Below, in pieces: positions 10,201 to 18,801 of a stretch of 23,294 bases of DNA. The DNA lies in the NCBI GenBank assembly GCA_000310025.1, contig FN649744.1, positions 1,833,306-1,856,599 on the forward strand, in the 5' to 3' direction. Within the stretch, counting starts at the first letter, position 1. Each line of letters opens with the position of its first letter. The notes beneath the pieces were generated by a model. That model made no database searches. It worked only from the letters and a program-made list of their open reading frames with translations, and was not told where the DNA came from. The translations under genes and the position numbers were made by a program. Origin of the DNA: Ectocarpus siliculosus (taxonomy: Eukaryota > Sar > Phaeophyceae > Ectocarpales > Ectocarpaceae).

Positions 10201-13200
10201 GTGTTTCTCGGTCATTCCGTCTCGGTCATTCCGTCTCGGTCATTCCGTTCTTGGCTTTCCTTTGTCTTCACACCCCCGGGAGGAAGCTCACAGCAATACA
10301 AGTAGTGCCCATGGGAGAAGCAATGGGATCAGTTGCTTCTCAACACGACTTTTCTCGGTTGTTGAGGGCGTACTGGTGTCCCGTGCAGTCTGTCAAATTT
10401 TGCGGGGGCGTGTTTTTTTTATCATGTCGGCTTCATGCACATGCCATAACTGCGTTTGTGTATCGCACCTGGTTATCTCCTACTGAAGTAGAGTTTTTGC
10501 TGATTTTGCTTGGTTTTTCGCACCCCTGGAGATCCTACCTGCACCCTTGCGTAGCATCTGCAACAGTAGCTACAGCAGAGGGCTGCCCTCGGGTGGTGGT
10601 TTATCATCGCTCCCCTTCCGGTACCACCTGCCCGCTCTGTATCTTCGTTGCGACAGAAGTGCCTTCGTTTGTAACCCGCTTATTGTTCTTTTTCTCGTTG
10701 TAATGTGTGTTGCGTGAATGTGAAAATTACAGGCGCATTTCACAGACCACGGTGGTGACGTCATGTCCGTCTCGATCCTGCCGTCCGTAGACAAAAACGT
10801 CTTCGTCTCGGGATCGTGCGACTCGCTCGCTAAGGTGTGTATATATGTTTTTATTGTCAACCGCGCTCACCGGCTGATCAAGGTTTGTGTGTGTTTTTTT
10901 TTTTTTATTATTGCTAGCGTCGACCGCGCTAACCGGCTGACCAATGAAAATGCGTTAGTCTCATGCGGTTGAAAACAAAATAAAGGCCACGATCATGGAC
11001 CGTGCCAGAGACCACCCGTCCTTCCCTTCCGTTCTTGAGCCTCTTGTTCCCCTCGTTTTTCCGGACCGGAGCACCGAGACGATGCGGTCGTTGTTGTTGC
11101 CGTCCGTGGGCATCATTCTCCGCAGCCTTTCCCGCTGGGTTTTTGCCGTGCCTCTTGGAAGCATTTCGGCTCTCTACTACCAGCGAAGAATAACTAAATA
11201 AACAACGTTATGTACCTTGTTTCTTACTTGTGCTCGGTACTGCTTTTATTCGAGTGTTGATGTTTCCCTGCGTGTTTCTGGTCGGTCATACGGTGCCACG
11301 AAGTACATTTGAAGCATATATATTTTGTTCATCTTGTTAAAGCCTATACATGTACACCTATGATGACAAATACCAACGAACGCTAGGTGTGGGATATCCG
11401 CGAGGGCAAGTGCGTCCAGACTTTCCAGGGGCACGAGTCGGACATCAACTCGGTCATGTTCTTCCCAGACGGCAAGGTGCGGCACGCCGGAATTGTTTAA
11501 TCATGAGCCGGATGACTGACTGTTTTGAGGGCGGGGAAATGGGCGAGCAAGGGGGGGCAATTAGTTTCAATCCAAGTTCGTTTTTTTTGTTGGAAGCATG
11601 CTTTCCGTGGCCCTCTTTTGTTTGTTGTTTCCGGTGAAGGTTCATGGCGTTGCTTTGCTTTGCTGACCATCAGATGGTTGGCCGTTAAAATTTTCTCGGC
11701 TGGGGAGTAGTCGGGTGTCCTTTTAGACCAAAGGATGGTAGGCGAGCTTCGTAGCGCATCCGGACGGCGAGAGCATGACCCAAGCAGCGAAGCCACTCTA
11801 AACTGCGTTTTGTTTTCCACCACCACGATAGAACACAGAGAGAGAGAGAGACAGAAACACACAGACACAGGGAGAGAGACAGAGAGAGGCATATTAGGAA
11901 CAATTAATGCAAAGACAGAGAGACTACCCGTTCGAGATATAACCACAGTCGAAGGGGATGTGTTGGAGTCTTTGCAGTGAGTGGAGGGAAACCGGCTGAA
12001 AACTGGGCTTATTTCGAGTCTAGTTAAGCCTTTATACTGAAATATTACCAGTGATGCCAGCCGGTGCTAATCACAAGAACATCTGTATAGGTTCAAACAT
12101 CACAAGGCATATCACGGAGCAACGAGGGGCTCCGACACAGGTACTCTCCAGCATCACATACCTACCCAAGAGGCCACGCAGCCGGGTGTTACGACCGGGT
12201 ACACCAGACATCTGGGTGTTAGCCGTTTGAGACACAGGCAATCGTTCATTGGTCAAACGACTCCATGCATGCTTTGGATGACCCCCGCCCCCCTGCATGA
12301 TTGGTTCCCCAGGCATTCGGCACCGGCTCGGATGACTCTAGCTGCCGGTTGTTCGACATGCGGTGCTACGGAGAGGCCAACTACTTCGGGAATGACAAGG
12401 TGCGTCGTCTTGGTCTTGCGTGTCGTTGCCGTCTCTAGCTTTTGTGCTGGGGGTGGTGAGGGTGGTGGTAGTGATGGTGGTTGTGGTCTTCGTCGTGGTG
12501 CCGTCTTCGTAGTTGCTTGTTGTTGTCGTTTGTCATTGTTGTCGCTGTTTGTCGGCGCGCGGTGTGCTTGCGTTCGCTTTCTCTATGCGCTAGCACCGTG
12601 CGGATGGGTCGGCCTTGTTGTCTCTCATGCTACTGTAGCGGAAGGGCGTGATTCCGGCTCCTGGTTCCTCCTGCGTTTGATACCGTGGATGCATTTGTTT
12701 GGTCTACGGCAAGCTATCCCCCCCCCCCCCCCCCCCCCCCAGTCTGGCTTTTCAGGNNNNNNNNNNNNNNNNNNNNNNNNNNNNNNNNNNNNNNNNNNNN
12801 NNNNNNNNNNNNNNNNNNNCCCCCCCCCCCCCCCCCCCGCCTAGTCTGTCTATTCAGGCTGTTCGTTCGTAGAATTTTCTGCTCGTGTGTCGAGACAGCA
12901 TTTGTTACGCTGTGCATTTGCTCTTTATTCTTGATTTCGTCAGCTAACTCCTCCAAAAACCCAACAACAAATATGATATACTTCGAAGTACTACATGATA
13001 TGATTTATTTCTTCGGGCCTTGGGTTCTTTTATCCTCTGGGTGCATCCTTGGGTCATTTTGCGCCTGTTTGGGTGCTTTAGAATCTATAGTTGCTCATCA
13101 TCTGCCTGTCGGGTCTCGTTCTTAATTGTTGGTTTTCTTGTGGCGACGGTCTATTTCGGCTCTTCTCGCTTTGTCAGATCCTGTGCGGCATCACGTCCGT

Positions 13201-15031
13201 GGCCTTCTCGCGGAGTGGTCGGCTCTTGTTCGCGGGCTACGACGATTACAACTGTTACGTCTGGGACGTGACGAACAGCACGGGCATCCCGGCCTACCAG
13301 CTTGCAGGGCACGAGGTACGGGCAACACAAGCTTGATCTTTTCATAAGGGCCTGTTTTAACGTTAAGAAGTTGCACTAAATTGAGGCCCTGCAAAAAAGA
13401 AGTTTGGGGGGGTGCCGGGGGCCAAAGACGCTGATTGGTCAACAGGAAAAAACACGATGAGGCTTTCTCTGCCCGGACAAGCGGGACTTCGATATTCGGT
13501 GCAGCAAAAAACAATTGCAACTTGAATTGTTTTTTGCTGAATCGAAGTACCCAAGTTGCACTGCGCCCCTTTCGGACCCCCGACTCGTGCTGGCGTTACC
13601 CCTGACGGGACCGCATATGGCACACTGGCTGTGCGGCACCCACATGCATCGCTCACTGCCCGCTGCTGGGAAATAGCTGTGTTGCAATGATTTTGTGAGC
13701 GTGCCAACTTTTCGCGCTGGTTGGGTTGCTGTGGAGATTGATCTTCAACATATGTGCGATGTCAAAAGTCAACGGCCGGTTGTGTGCAGCGAGACAGTCC
13801 AAGCAACAGCAGTTGTTGAGCAAGCCTGAGGATGAGACTTGGACCGCTGGCACCGCCTGCTGATGCTTAGCTTCGTGTGTGTGCTGATATATTTTTACAG
13901 CTCCCGTGTGGTGCACATGGTCTATCCCTCTACCTGGTTGGTCACCACGTCACCTCGCGGCAGCGATTCCGCCGCATTTGGGTGTTGCTGAACCTCGATG
14001 TGGCAAAATTACGTTAAAACGACGCAAGCCCTTTTTGGCCAAAAACCCAATTAGGTCCTTCCAAATTGGGTCCTCAATTTAGGTGCAACTTTTCAACGTT
14101 AAAACAGGCCCGAAGACCCCCCCCTCACCTAAACACACGCCGGATTATTTATTTTTCCGTAGAAATAACGCACGTATACGGCATTGGTGTTCTCCCTCTC
14201 CCCCCTTTCTCTCTGCCTAAAGCGCACGGCATGGCGCATTTTTATTGTTTTTCATTTCGTTCTGTTGTTTTGATTTTGGTTTGTCTCGGTGGAATTGTCT
14301 CGTGGCTGTATTGAATCGGTGCATGGGGCGAAAGGTGTACGGCAGGTGTGTGTTTGTGTGTGTACATGTTTGCATCGATCATAGCGGTATGGCCACTCAA
14401 GAGGGGTCAGTCTCCGTGCGACTGCTAAAGAAAGAAGTACGCTTCTCAAGGTTATCGTGCGGGGTCCAGTGCACTTTTTTGTTTTTGTGTGTGTTGTGCA
14501 TCGCTTCCATGTGTCGAGGGGGAGGGTATGAGACAGTAGGCATGACGAGGATGCTCATGCACGTGACGGCCGTTTTTTTTGCAGATCGATGGATGCAAGC
14601 AAGACGAAGCCTCCACCCACCCCCAATACGCCCATATATACGTGATGATCAAAGCCTTCTGCTGTGTTGGCCAGCAGGCGGGTGTTATCCCGATCAAGTG
14701 CACGCAATTCGTGTTTGCGCAGCGACAGCTTTTCGGGTCGATCAGGTGTCGCCAACCGTACCCTCGCTCCTACACTCGGCTGTGGTCTAGTGCTGCCGAC
14801 CATGCCTCTGTTCTTTGTTAATGTTGCTCGGTGGTGGTTGCGCCGCCGCCGCTGCCCGCTCCCTCCTTCCTCTGACGAACCGCTCGCTGTTGGTTATCGC
14901 GTGTGTTTGCCCCCCCCCTCCCCCAACCCGGCCTGCCTGCGCAGAACCGCGTCTCGTGCTTGGGAGTCAACCCCAAGGGAGAGGCGCTCTGCACCGGCTC
15001 GTGGGACACGCTTCTCAAGATCTGGGCGTGA
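4294..15031 (+). CDS. GNB1: Heterotrimeric G-protein beta subunit (complete, 9 exons)
   Basis: Nine exons join in frame: 4294-4533, 7270-7371, 7993-8127, 9557-9625, 10733-10834, 11387-11476, 12313-12399, 13178-13315 and 14945-15031. They give 349 residues, against about 340 for animal Gbeta. Residues 1-40 form the charged N-terminal helix that pairs with Ggamma. Seven WD repeats follow (about 55-88, 97-132, 143-175, 184-219, 229-261, 274-305 and 317-348) and close the propeller that binds Galpha-GDP at the plasma membrane and signals to effectors after receptor activation. Diagnostic Gbeta segments are [54 protein letters not shown] and NRVSCLGV, and the protein ends LLKIWA. WD4 reads DHGGDVMSV instead of the usual GHTGDVMS. 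All eight introns are phase 0 and GT-AG. The symbol reflects the GNB1-4 type, not a proven orthologue. Confidence 0.95.
4534..7269 (+). other. Gbeta intron 1 (2736 bases)
   Basis: This is the longest intron. I see no coding exon in it on either strand. It contains a small hairpin (arms ATCACACAT and ATGTGTGAT near 5709-5740), one copy of the CCGGCTGACC repeat (7057-7110), and a GCT repeat next to the acceptor. Open frames such as 4883-5608 minus (241 codons) are Cys/Arg-rich with no recognisable domain, and I treat them as chance. Confidence 0.8.
7228..7254 (+). repeat. (GCT)9 microsatellite next to intron 1 acceptor
   Basis: Nine perfect GCT triplets end 15 bases before exon 2. They occupy the place where a pyrimidine tract or branch site is expected. 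Confidence 0.95.
7270..7371 (+). CDS. GNB1: Gbeta exon 2 (residues 81-114)
   Basis: This 102-base exon runs from [10 protein letters not shown] (end of WD1) to [13 protein letters not shown] (first strand of WD2). W104 corresponds to the conserved Trp on the Galpha/effector surface. Acceptor GCGTAG, donor GTGGGT. Confidence 0.95.
7445..7465 (+). repeat. Interstitial telomere-type repeat in Gbeta intron 2
   Basis: Three perfect GGGTTA units plus GGG lie 73 bases after the intron 2 donor. The unit is the TTAGGG telomere type. Confidence 0.9.
7941..7983 (+). repeat. (ACGG)10 microsatellite next to intron 2 acceptor
   Basis: Ten perfect ACGG units plus ACG end nine bases before exon 3. The acceptor then reads ATTGAGCAG. 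There is no pyrimidine tract between repeat and exon. Confidence 0.95.
7993..8127 (+). CDS. GNB1: Gbeta exon 3 (residues 115-159)
   Basis: This 135-base exon encodes [18 protein letters not shown] (rest of WD2) and [18 protein letters not shown] (start of WD3). Acceptor GAGCAG, donor GTAAGA. The acceptor is preceded by a tetranucleotide repeat instead of a pyrimidine tract. Confidence 0.95.
8157..8369 (+). repeat. Dispersed intronic repeat, copy 1 (Gbeta intron 3)
   Basis: The copy starts near TTAGGAAAAATAAATTG, contains CCGTTCGAGAT and GTCGAAGGGGATGTGTTGGA, and ends near AACATCTGAACAGGT. It aligns in the same orientation with 11890-12092 in intron 6 at roughly 80 percent identity by eye. 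No terminal inverted repeat or ORF is evident. It may be a SINE-like or other short non-autonomous element. Confidence 0.75.
8462..8702 (+). repeat. Two diverged copies of a ~90-base repeat in intron 3
   Basis: Copies at 8462-8551 and 8613-8702 share ACCACCCCAGGGTTGC, then GTGA and TTTT, and later CCTA, ATCAATC and a closing CTCG. They are separated by 61 bases. Confidence 0.75.
9557..9625 (+). CDS. GNB1: Gbeta exon 4 (residues 160-182)
   Basis: This is the shortest exon, 69 bases: [20 protein letters not shown], then VTT. It completes WD3 with its WD dipeptide (174-175). Acceptor GCGCAG, donor GTACGT. Confidence 0.93.
9626..10732 (+). other. Gbeta intron 4 (1107 bases)
   Basis: Apart from a 14-base triplicate repeat at 10207-10248, I see nothing distinctive. 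The open frame 10044-10703 (219 codons) resembles no known protein and lies wholly within the intron. Confidence 0.75.
10207..10248 (+). repeat. 14-base tandem repeat, three perfect copies
   Basis: CTCGGTCATTCCGT is repeated three times without mismatch inside Gbeta intron 4. Confidence 0.95.
10733..10834 (+). CDS. GNB1: Gbeta exon 5 (residues 183-216)
   Basis: This 102-base exon covers most of WD4: [18 protein letters not shown] followed by [11 protein letters not shown]. The GH dipeptide of WD4 is DH here. Acceptor TTACAG, donor GTGTGT. A second possible in-frame donor lies 48 bases downstream. Confidence 0.93.
10835..10966 (+). repeat. Tandem duplication at the 5' end of Gbeta intron 5
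   Basis: The donor-proximal segment (a GTGTGT start, a T-rich stretch, then AACCGCGCTCACCGGCTGATC) is followed at 10883 by a second version (GTTTGTGTGTG, a T run, then GACCGCGCTAACCGGCTGACC). A third related copy is in intron 1 at 7057-7110. The duplication creates a second AAG-GT donor-like site at 10883. Confidence 0.7.
11387..11476 (+). CDS. GNB1: Gbeta exon 6 (residues 217-246)
   Basis: This 90-base exon starts with the WD of repeat 4 ([13 protein letters not shown]) and continues with [16 protein letters not shown] of WD5. Acceptor CGCTAG, donor GTGCGG. Confidence 0.95.
11890..12092 (+). repeat. Dispersed intronic repeat, copy 2 (Gbeta intron 6)
   Basis: This is the counterpart of 8157-8369. 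It starts near ATTAGGAACAATTAATGC, carries CCCGTTCGAGATAT and GTCGAAGGGGATGTGTTGGA, and ends near AACATCTGTATAGGT. A GA/CA-rich simple stretch (11838-11888) precedes it. Confidence 0.75.
12313..12399 (+). CDS. GNB1: Gbeta exon 7 (residues 247-275)
   Basis: This 87-base exon encodes [20 protein letters not shown], completing WD5 with LFD in place of WD, and the linker EANYFGNDK into WD6. Acceptor CCCCAG, donor GTGCGT. Confidence 0.95.
12718..12740 (+). repeat. Poly-C tract left of assembly gap (23 C)
   Basis: Twenty-three C lie in Gbeta intron 7, followed by 16 readable bases and then the gap. The real tract length is uncertain. Confidence 0.85.
12757..12819. other. Assembly gap of 63 N inside Gbeta intron 7
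   Basis: A run of N is flanked on both sides by poly-C tracts and near-identical 16-base sequences. It does not touch an exon, so the Gbeta coding sequence is unaffected. Confidence 0.98.
12820..12838 (+). repeat. Poly-C tract right of assembly gap (19 C)
   Basis: Nineteen C directly follow the gap. This is probably the same tract as 12718-12740 read from the other side. Confidence 0.85.
13178..13315 (+). CDS. GNB1: Gbeta exon 8 (residues 276-321)
   Basis: This 138-base exon carries WD6 ([20 protein letters not shown], then [10 protein letters not shown]) and a linker to LAGHE, the start of WD7. The linker is about two residues longer than in animal Gbeta. Acceptor TGTCAG, donor GTACGG. Confidence 0.95.
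13348..14111. mobile_element. MITE-like element with ~43-base terminal inverted repeats
   Basis: The left end (13348-13389) begins GGGCCTGTTTTAACGTT. The reverse complement of 14068-14111 begins with the same 17 bases. By hand the two ends match in 40 of 44 aligned columns, including TTGCAC, TAAATTGAGG and a closing CCC. The 764-base element has no recognisable transposase and sits in Gbeta intron 8. The left flank is TAA and the right flank GAA, compatible with a decayed 3-base duplication of the PIF/Harbinger (Tourist) kind, but this is not proven. It contains a strong internal hairpin at 13502-13539. Confidence 0.85.
13502..13539. repeat. Perfect 15-base inverted repeat inside the MITE
   Basis: The arms CAGCAAAAAACAATT and AATTGTTTTTTGCTG are exact reverse complements around an 8-base loop, GCAACTTG. 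Imperfect outer pairing (CTTCGAT at 13489-13495 with ATCGAAG from 13541) lengthens the stem. Confidence 0.95.
14945..15031 (+). CDS. GNB1: Gbeta exon 9, C-terminus (residues 322-349 and stop)
   Basis: This 87-base terminal exon encodes [20 protein letters not shown] and DTLLKIWA, then TGA at 15029-15031. The last strand of WD7 pairs with the N-terminal region to close the propeller. Acceptor GCGCAG. Confidence 0.95.
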   Translation, partial: NRVSCLGVNPKGEALCTGSWDTLLKIWA

Positions 15032-15911
15032 TAGGTCTTGTCGTCGTGTGTGTGTGTTTATCGTGTGGATTAGGGAGGGGGTCTGTGCATGGACGGAGGG
15101 GGGGGAGGGGGCATGGGGCGGCGGGCGCGGGCTCGACGCGCGGTGATTTTTTATGGTATCGTCAGTCATGAGCCAGCCCTTCGTGGATGGCGGGTTGGTT
15201 TGTTCGTCCAAGGTAGGGCGGCATCACACACCCCTGCGCATTTTCTAGTTCTTTTTTTTATTTTCTTGTAGGGGATAGGGGATAGGGTAGGGTGTAGTGG
15301 CGGTTGGAGGAGAGTCGGTCCAAGTCCGAGGGTGGTAAGGCGGGGTACCCGCGGAGGCGAGAGTCGTAGGTGGGGGTGGGGTGGGAGGGTCATAGCCAGC
15401 CGGCAACCGATAGGCCAAGGTACACCGCGTGCTGGGATAGAAGGGAGGATTTGCAGCTATGATTAGATGTTCATTTTTGAGGAGGGAGGTGGGTGGGTAG
15501 CAGGGGGTGGCTTGATGATAGCTTTTGAGTCACCGCTCTGGCAGCTTTCGATGGAGCCCCCGGTGTGTGAGAGAGAGGGACGTTGCTAACTGCTTGTGTG
15601 TGGGACTCGCTGTTACGGTACGGCCAAAGCCCACGCCACCGGCCTTGTTTGTGTCGAGCGCTTCACATTCGACATGCGCGGGCGTTGTCTGCTCCTTGTG
15701 TCTTGTTGCGGATGGGTCCCCTCCCTTCTCTGTTCGTCTTGTTTGCTGGATCCCATTTCTTGCATGGGCCCGAGGCTCCAACCAGACGTACGTGGCGTGG
15801 CAGGTGGTTGGAGAGAGAGAGAGAGAGCCCATGGACAGGAAAAAGCAGGCCTGCTTAGACTGGCTGACTACACAGAGGAGCGCTTGCAAAGAATCGTGTG
15901 CATTGAACGGC

Positions 15912-15945
<34 letters not shown>
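15912..15945 (+). repeat. (GGCT)8 microsatellite
   Basis: Eight perfect GGCT units plus GG, about 880 bases past the Gbeta stop. Confidence 0.95.
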
Positions 15946-16116
15946 TGTTGTTGCTGCTGCCGGTGGGCGGCGCCCTCGCGTTCCGTATCGATTTTTTGTG
16001 TGTTGGCGTGTTCGTACGATACGGGGCGGCGGCGCTTGGGTCCCGGGTGTCTTGCCTTGCCTCTCATTGACCCCACGGGGGTCTACACAGACAAAAATTG
16101 ACCACGGAGAACAGCG

Positions 16117-16140
16117 TAGCGGCGGCGGCGGCGGCGGCGG
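16117..16140 (+). repeat. (GGC)n microsatellite
   Basis: A near-perfect GGC triplet run of about seven units. Confidence 0.85.
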
Positions 16141-18278
16141 GACCACGGATGGGGGAGGGGGCGGGGTTCGGATAAGAGGCATACACGTGTGTGAAACTTC
16201 TCTGGCGTGTTTGTTGTGTGTTGCCATGTAGCAGTAAAGCGGGCCGGCAGATGTTTTCTTTTGTTGCCGGCTTTTTCTCTTTTTTTAAAAACACACGCGA
16301 GCTAAATGGAGATTTGCAGTTGGTCGACCCTGATGATGAAGATCGTGGCATACACTTCTTCTCTGCCCGTCGCCAGCCTAGCGATGTGAGGGAAATCGGG
16401 TATGAGAACTGGGTAGCAAGAGAAACCGCCACGCACGTACGCACGCTTATCTTTGGACCCAGAACGTGGGGGTTAAGAGCGACAAGTACAGGAGAGCGGC
16501 AAGGTTTATTGGGACACACGAGAGTGCTGGGATGATGTGTAACAACAAGCCGTCCGTGCTGCAGGTTATAGGTTGCGTCAAGTCGCGCACACCTTTTTTT
16601 TTTTTTTACATTTTTGTTTTCGTGGTTTGAGCAACAACCTGTGGGGGCGATGGGGAGAGAGGGGGGCGCAACGCAAGGACAGCGCTGATTTTTCCCCGAC
16701 CGGCGGGCGCCCAGCCCCAAACCTTGTATTTCAGTTTTTCTTTTTTCTTTCATGCCGTCGGAGGGTGCGCGTGATGATCAGTGATGAATCGCGAGTCCTG
16801 CGGCCAGCTCGGGAGATGACAGTTACAAATAGGTTAACGAGTAGACGAGGGTCCCGGGGGAGGGGCGGGGGGAGGCAAGGAGGTTCTTGTGACGCTCTTT
16901 GTCATATTATTTTTTCGCGGTTGGTTGTCTTTTTGAAGAGGCGGGGAGAGGATGGGGGTGGGTGGGGGCGATGACAGCACTTACATGACTTATTTTCGGC
17001 ACACCTGCCGTCCCCCGTCCCCCCCGTCCCCCCCCCACCTGTCGGGATGTATGTGTTAAACGCAGTGTTAGGCCAGGAAGGCCTCACGTCTATCCGCATG
17101 CCCTTTTTTCTTCAGCCGCCTCCCTTTCTTGTCTCTCGCTTCTCTTCTTAAAAAGTACGTACACGTACGTGGTTGCAAGTGGTCCGGGGCTACCCCCTCC
17201 CCCCGTTGATACCGTTGTGAGAGGTTGATGCAAAAGAAACATTTTGACGGCCTGGGGTCGGTCAGTTCGGAGGGGGGAGTTGACGGGGGAACGATAGTAG
17301 ATCACGTAGATCGACGCACGTCAACGTAGCAACCCCCGGCAGCTAGGGTGCTAGCTTCGGAGTCAAGGTTGCTGCTGCTGCGGTCAGTCCTCGATCGCTT
17401 TGTTCTGCCGGAATGGGTGGGGTCAACGAGCGGACGCGTATAGATCAGGTGTGCTTCAGTCAAAGGTCACGGGGCGACGGAGTATGCATGATCTGGCGAG
17501 TTGACAAGGCAGAAGTCTTTGTGGTTGATCACACCTGGTCGTTGGATTGACTAATACGTGATGCTATTTATTGCCTAGGGGATAAAGTAGTAGTATTAGC
17601 GGCCCCCTTTATCGTCGTACAACAGGCAGCAGTTGATTTTATTTTTTTTTCTCTCATGGAGGTGCATGGAGGGACGGATGTTGTAGCGAGTGCGCGTTGG
17701 TTAGTCCTTTTTCTCTTCTTCCATGCTTGTTATGATATCTTTCTTCATCGTTTGTAGCACACAGAGTGCTTTCGTGTGTTGTTGTTGTTGTTGTCGTCGC
17801 TGCTGGCTGTCGTCTTCTTCTTTTTTTTTTCCTTTTGCGGTCGGTCTCTCGGCCTGTTTTGTCTTGTTTTTTCGACATAGCTACGCTCCGCTTCTGGGGC
17901 ATGTGGCAGCCCGCTCCGTTGTATTGGCTTATTAAATTTTAAACGAGACGAGTTTGAAGGCCGGTCACTAAGCACCTTCTGCTGTTGTTGTTCCTGATGG
18001 CAGCCACGATCGCCGTGTGGTGAGATATATGCCGAGCGGTTCCACGCGTCGTGCTGTAAAATGCGCTACAATTACACTTTGTTGGGTTCGTCATCTGCGG
18101 CATCATCACCCCTGGCAATAAAATTGTTGCGCGTAGTAGTTAGTGTGAACGATCACTGCACTTCTAACCCTGTAGTCGGAAGACTAGACTAAATAACTAC
18201 TGGCTGTGTCTGCCGCTAACTAAATAATAATTAAATGTAGGCGCACACAAAACGCGCTGTGAGCTGATATTATTATTT

Positions 18279-18296
18279 CCCAAGCTCTAGCTTGGG
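18279..18296. repeat. Short perfect palindrome
   Basis: CCCAAGCT and AGCTTGGG are separated by two bases. Possible hairpin of unknown role. Confidence 0.8.
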
Positions 18297-18400
18297 TCTC
18301 AGTCGATCAAAAGTCTTTTTTTTCCGTCTGTGGAGTTTTCAGTAGCATAGCGGACCCCTTGCCCGACCGGGTCGAAAAGGCCGATCTCAGCCCACACTGC

Positions 18401-18501
18401 GAACCTCCGAGAACTACCAGCAGTTCTGGGTAGCTAAGACGATTTCAAGACCTTTCACAGTCGTTTGAGCAGCTATCGCTTGCTGTGGGGCGAAAACCAG
18501 T
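18401..18501. repeat. ~100-base direct repeat, copy 1
   Basis: This copy contains CAGCAGTTCTGGGTAGCT, GACGATTTCAAGACCT, CACAGTCGTTTGAGCAGC and ACCAG. It matches 18950-19051 at high identity, about 549 bases apart. Confidence 0.85.
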
Positions 18502-18584
18502 TTCTCCGTCGACAAGAAGATCTGCGTTACATCGTCACATCGGAACGACCAGATTGATTGGTTGACTTGTCGTTGAGGGTCCTC

Positions 18585-18752
18585 TTTTTATAGATCTTTT
18601 TGTATAAGAGTCGTCTTCATTTTTTTCGCCGCCCGCGCCAAGCCTTCTTTTTTACAGATCTTTTTATATAGAGTCGTCTTCTTTTTTTCGCCGCCCGCGC
18701 CAAGCCTTGCTTGCTTCTCTCGTGTCCCGCGCCAAGTCTTGCTTGCTGGCCA
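18585..18752. repeat. ~64-base tandem repeat, two copies and a partial third
   Basis: Both main copies read AGATCTTTTT, GAGTCGTCTTC, a T run, then CGCCGCCCGCGCCAAGCCTT, starting near 18585 and 18650. A truncated third copy (CCCGCGCCAAGTCTTGCTTG) follows at about 18726. Confidence 0.85.
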
Positions 18753-18801
18753 CGCTTCTCTCGAGATGCTGACCGACCTCAGCACACAGCTGGACATTCT
18801 G

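Larger units (their letters stand above)
15032..18300. other. Region downstream of Gbeta, no recognised gene
   Basis: Directly after the stop codon is a G-rich stretch (15070-15130) that probably lies in the 3' UTR. No clear polyadenylation signal was identified near the stop. The region holds simple repeats (15912-15945, 16117-16140) and G-rich or C-rich runs (16845-16880, 17008-17038). The longest frames are 16064-16753 minus (229 codons) and 16191-16535 plus (114 codons). They overlap on opposite strands, and neither shows a domain I recognise. Confidence 0.6.

Noticed and set aside
11926-11945. GTTCGAGAT in the intron 6 repeat as a tRNA-type B box
   Set aside because: The match to the B-box consensus is partial and no A box is visible upstream, so a tRNA-derived SINE is not supported.
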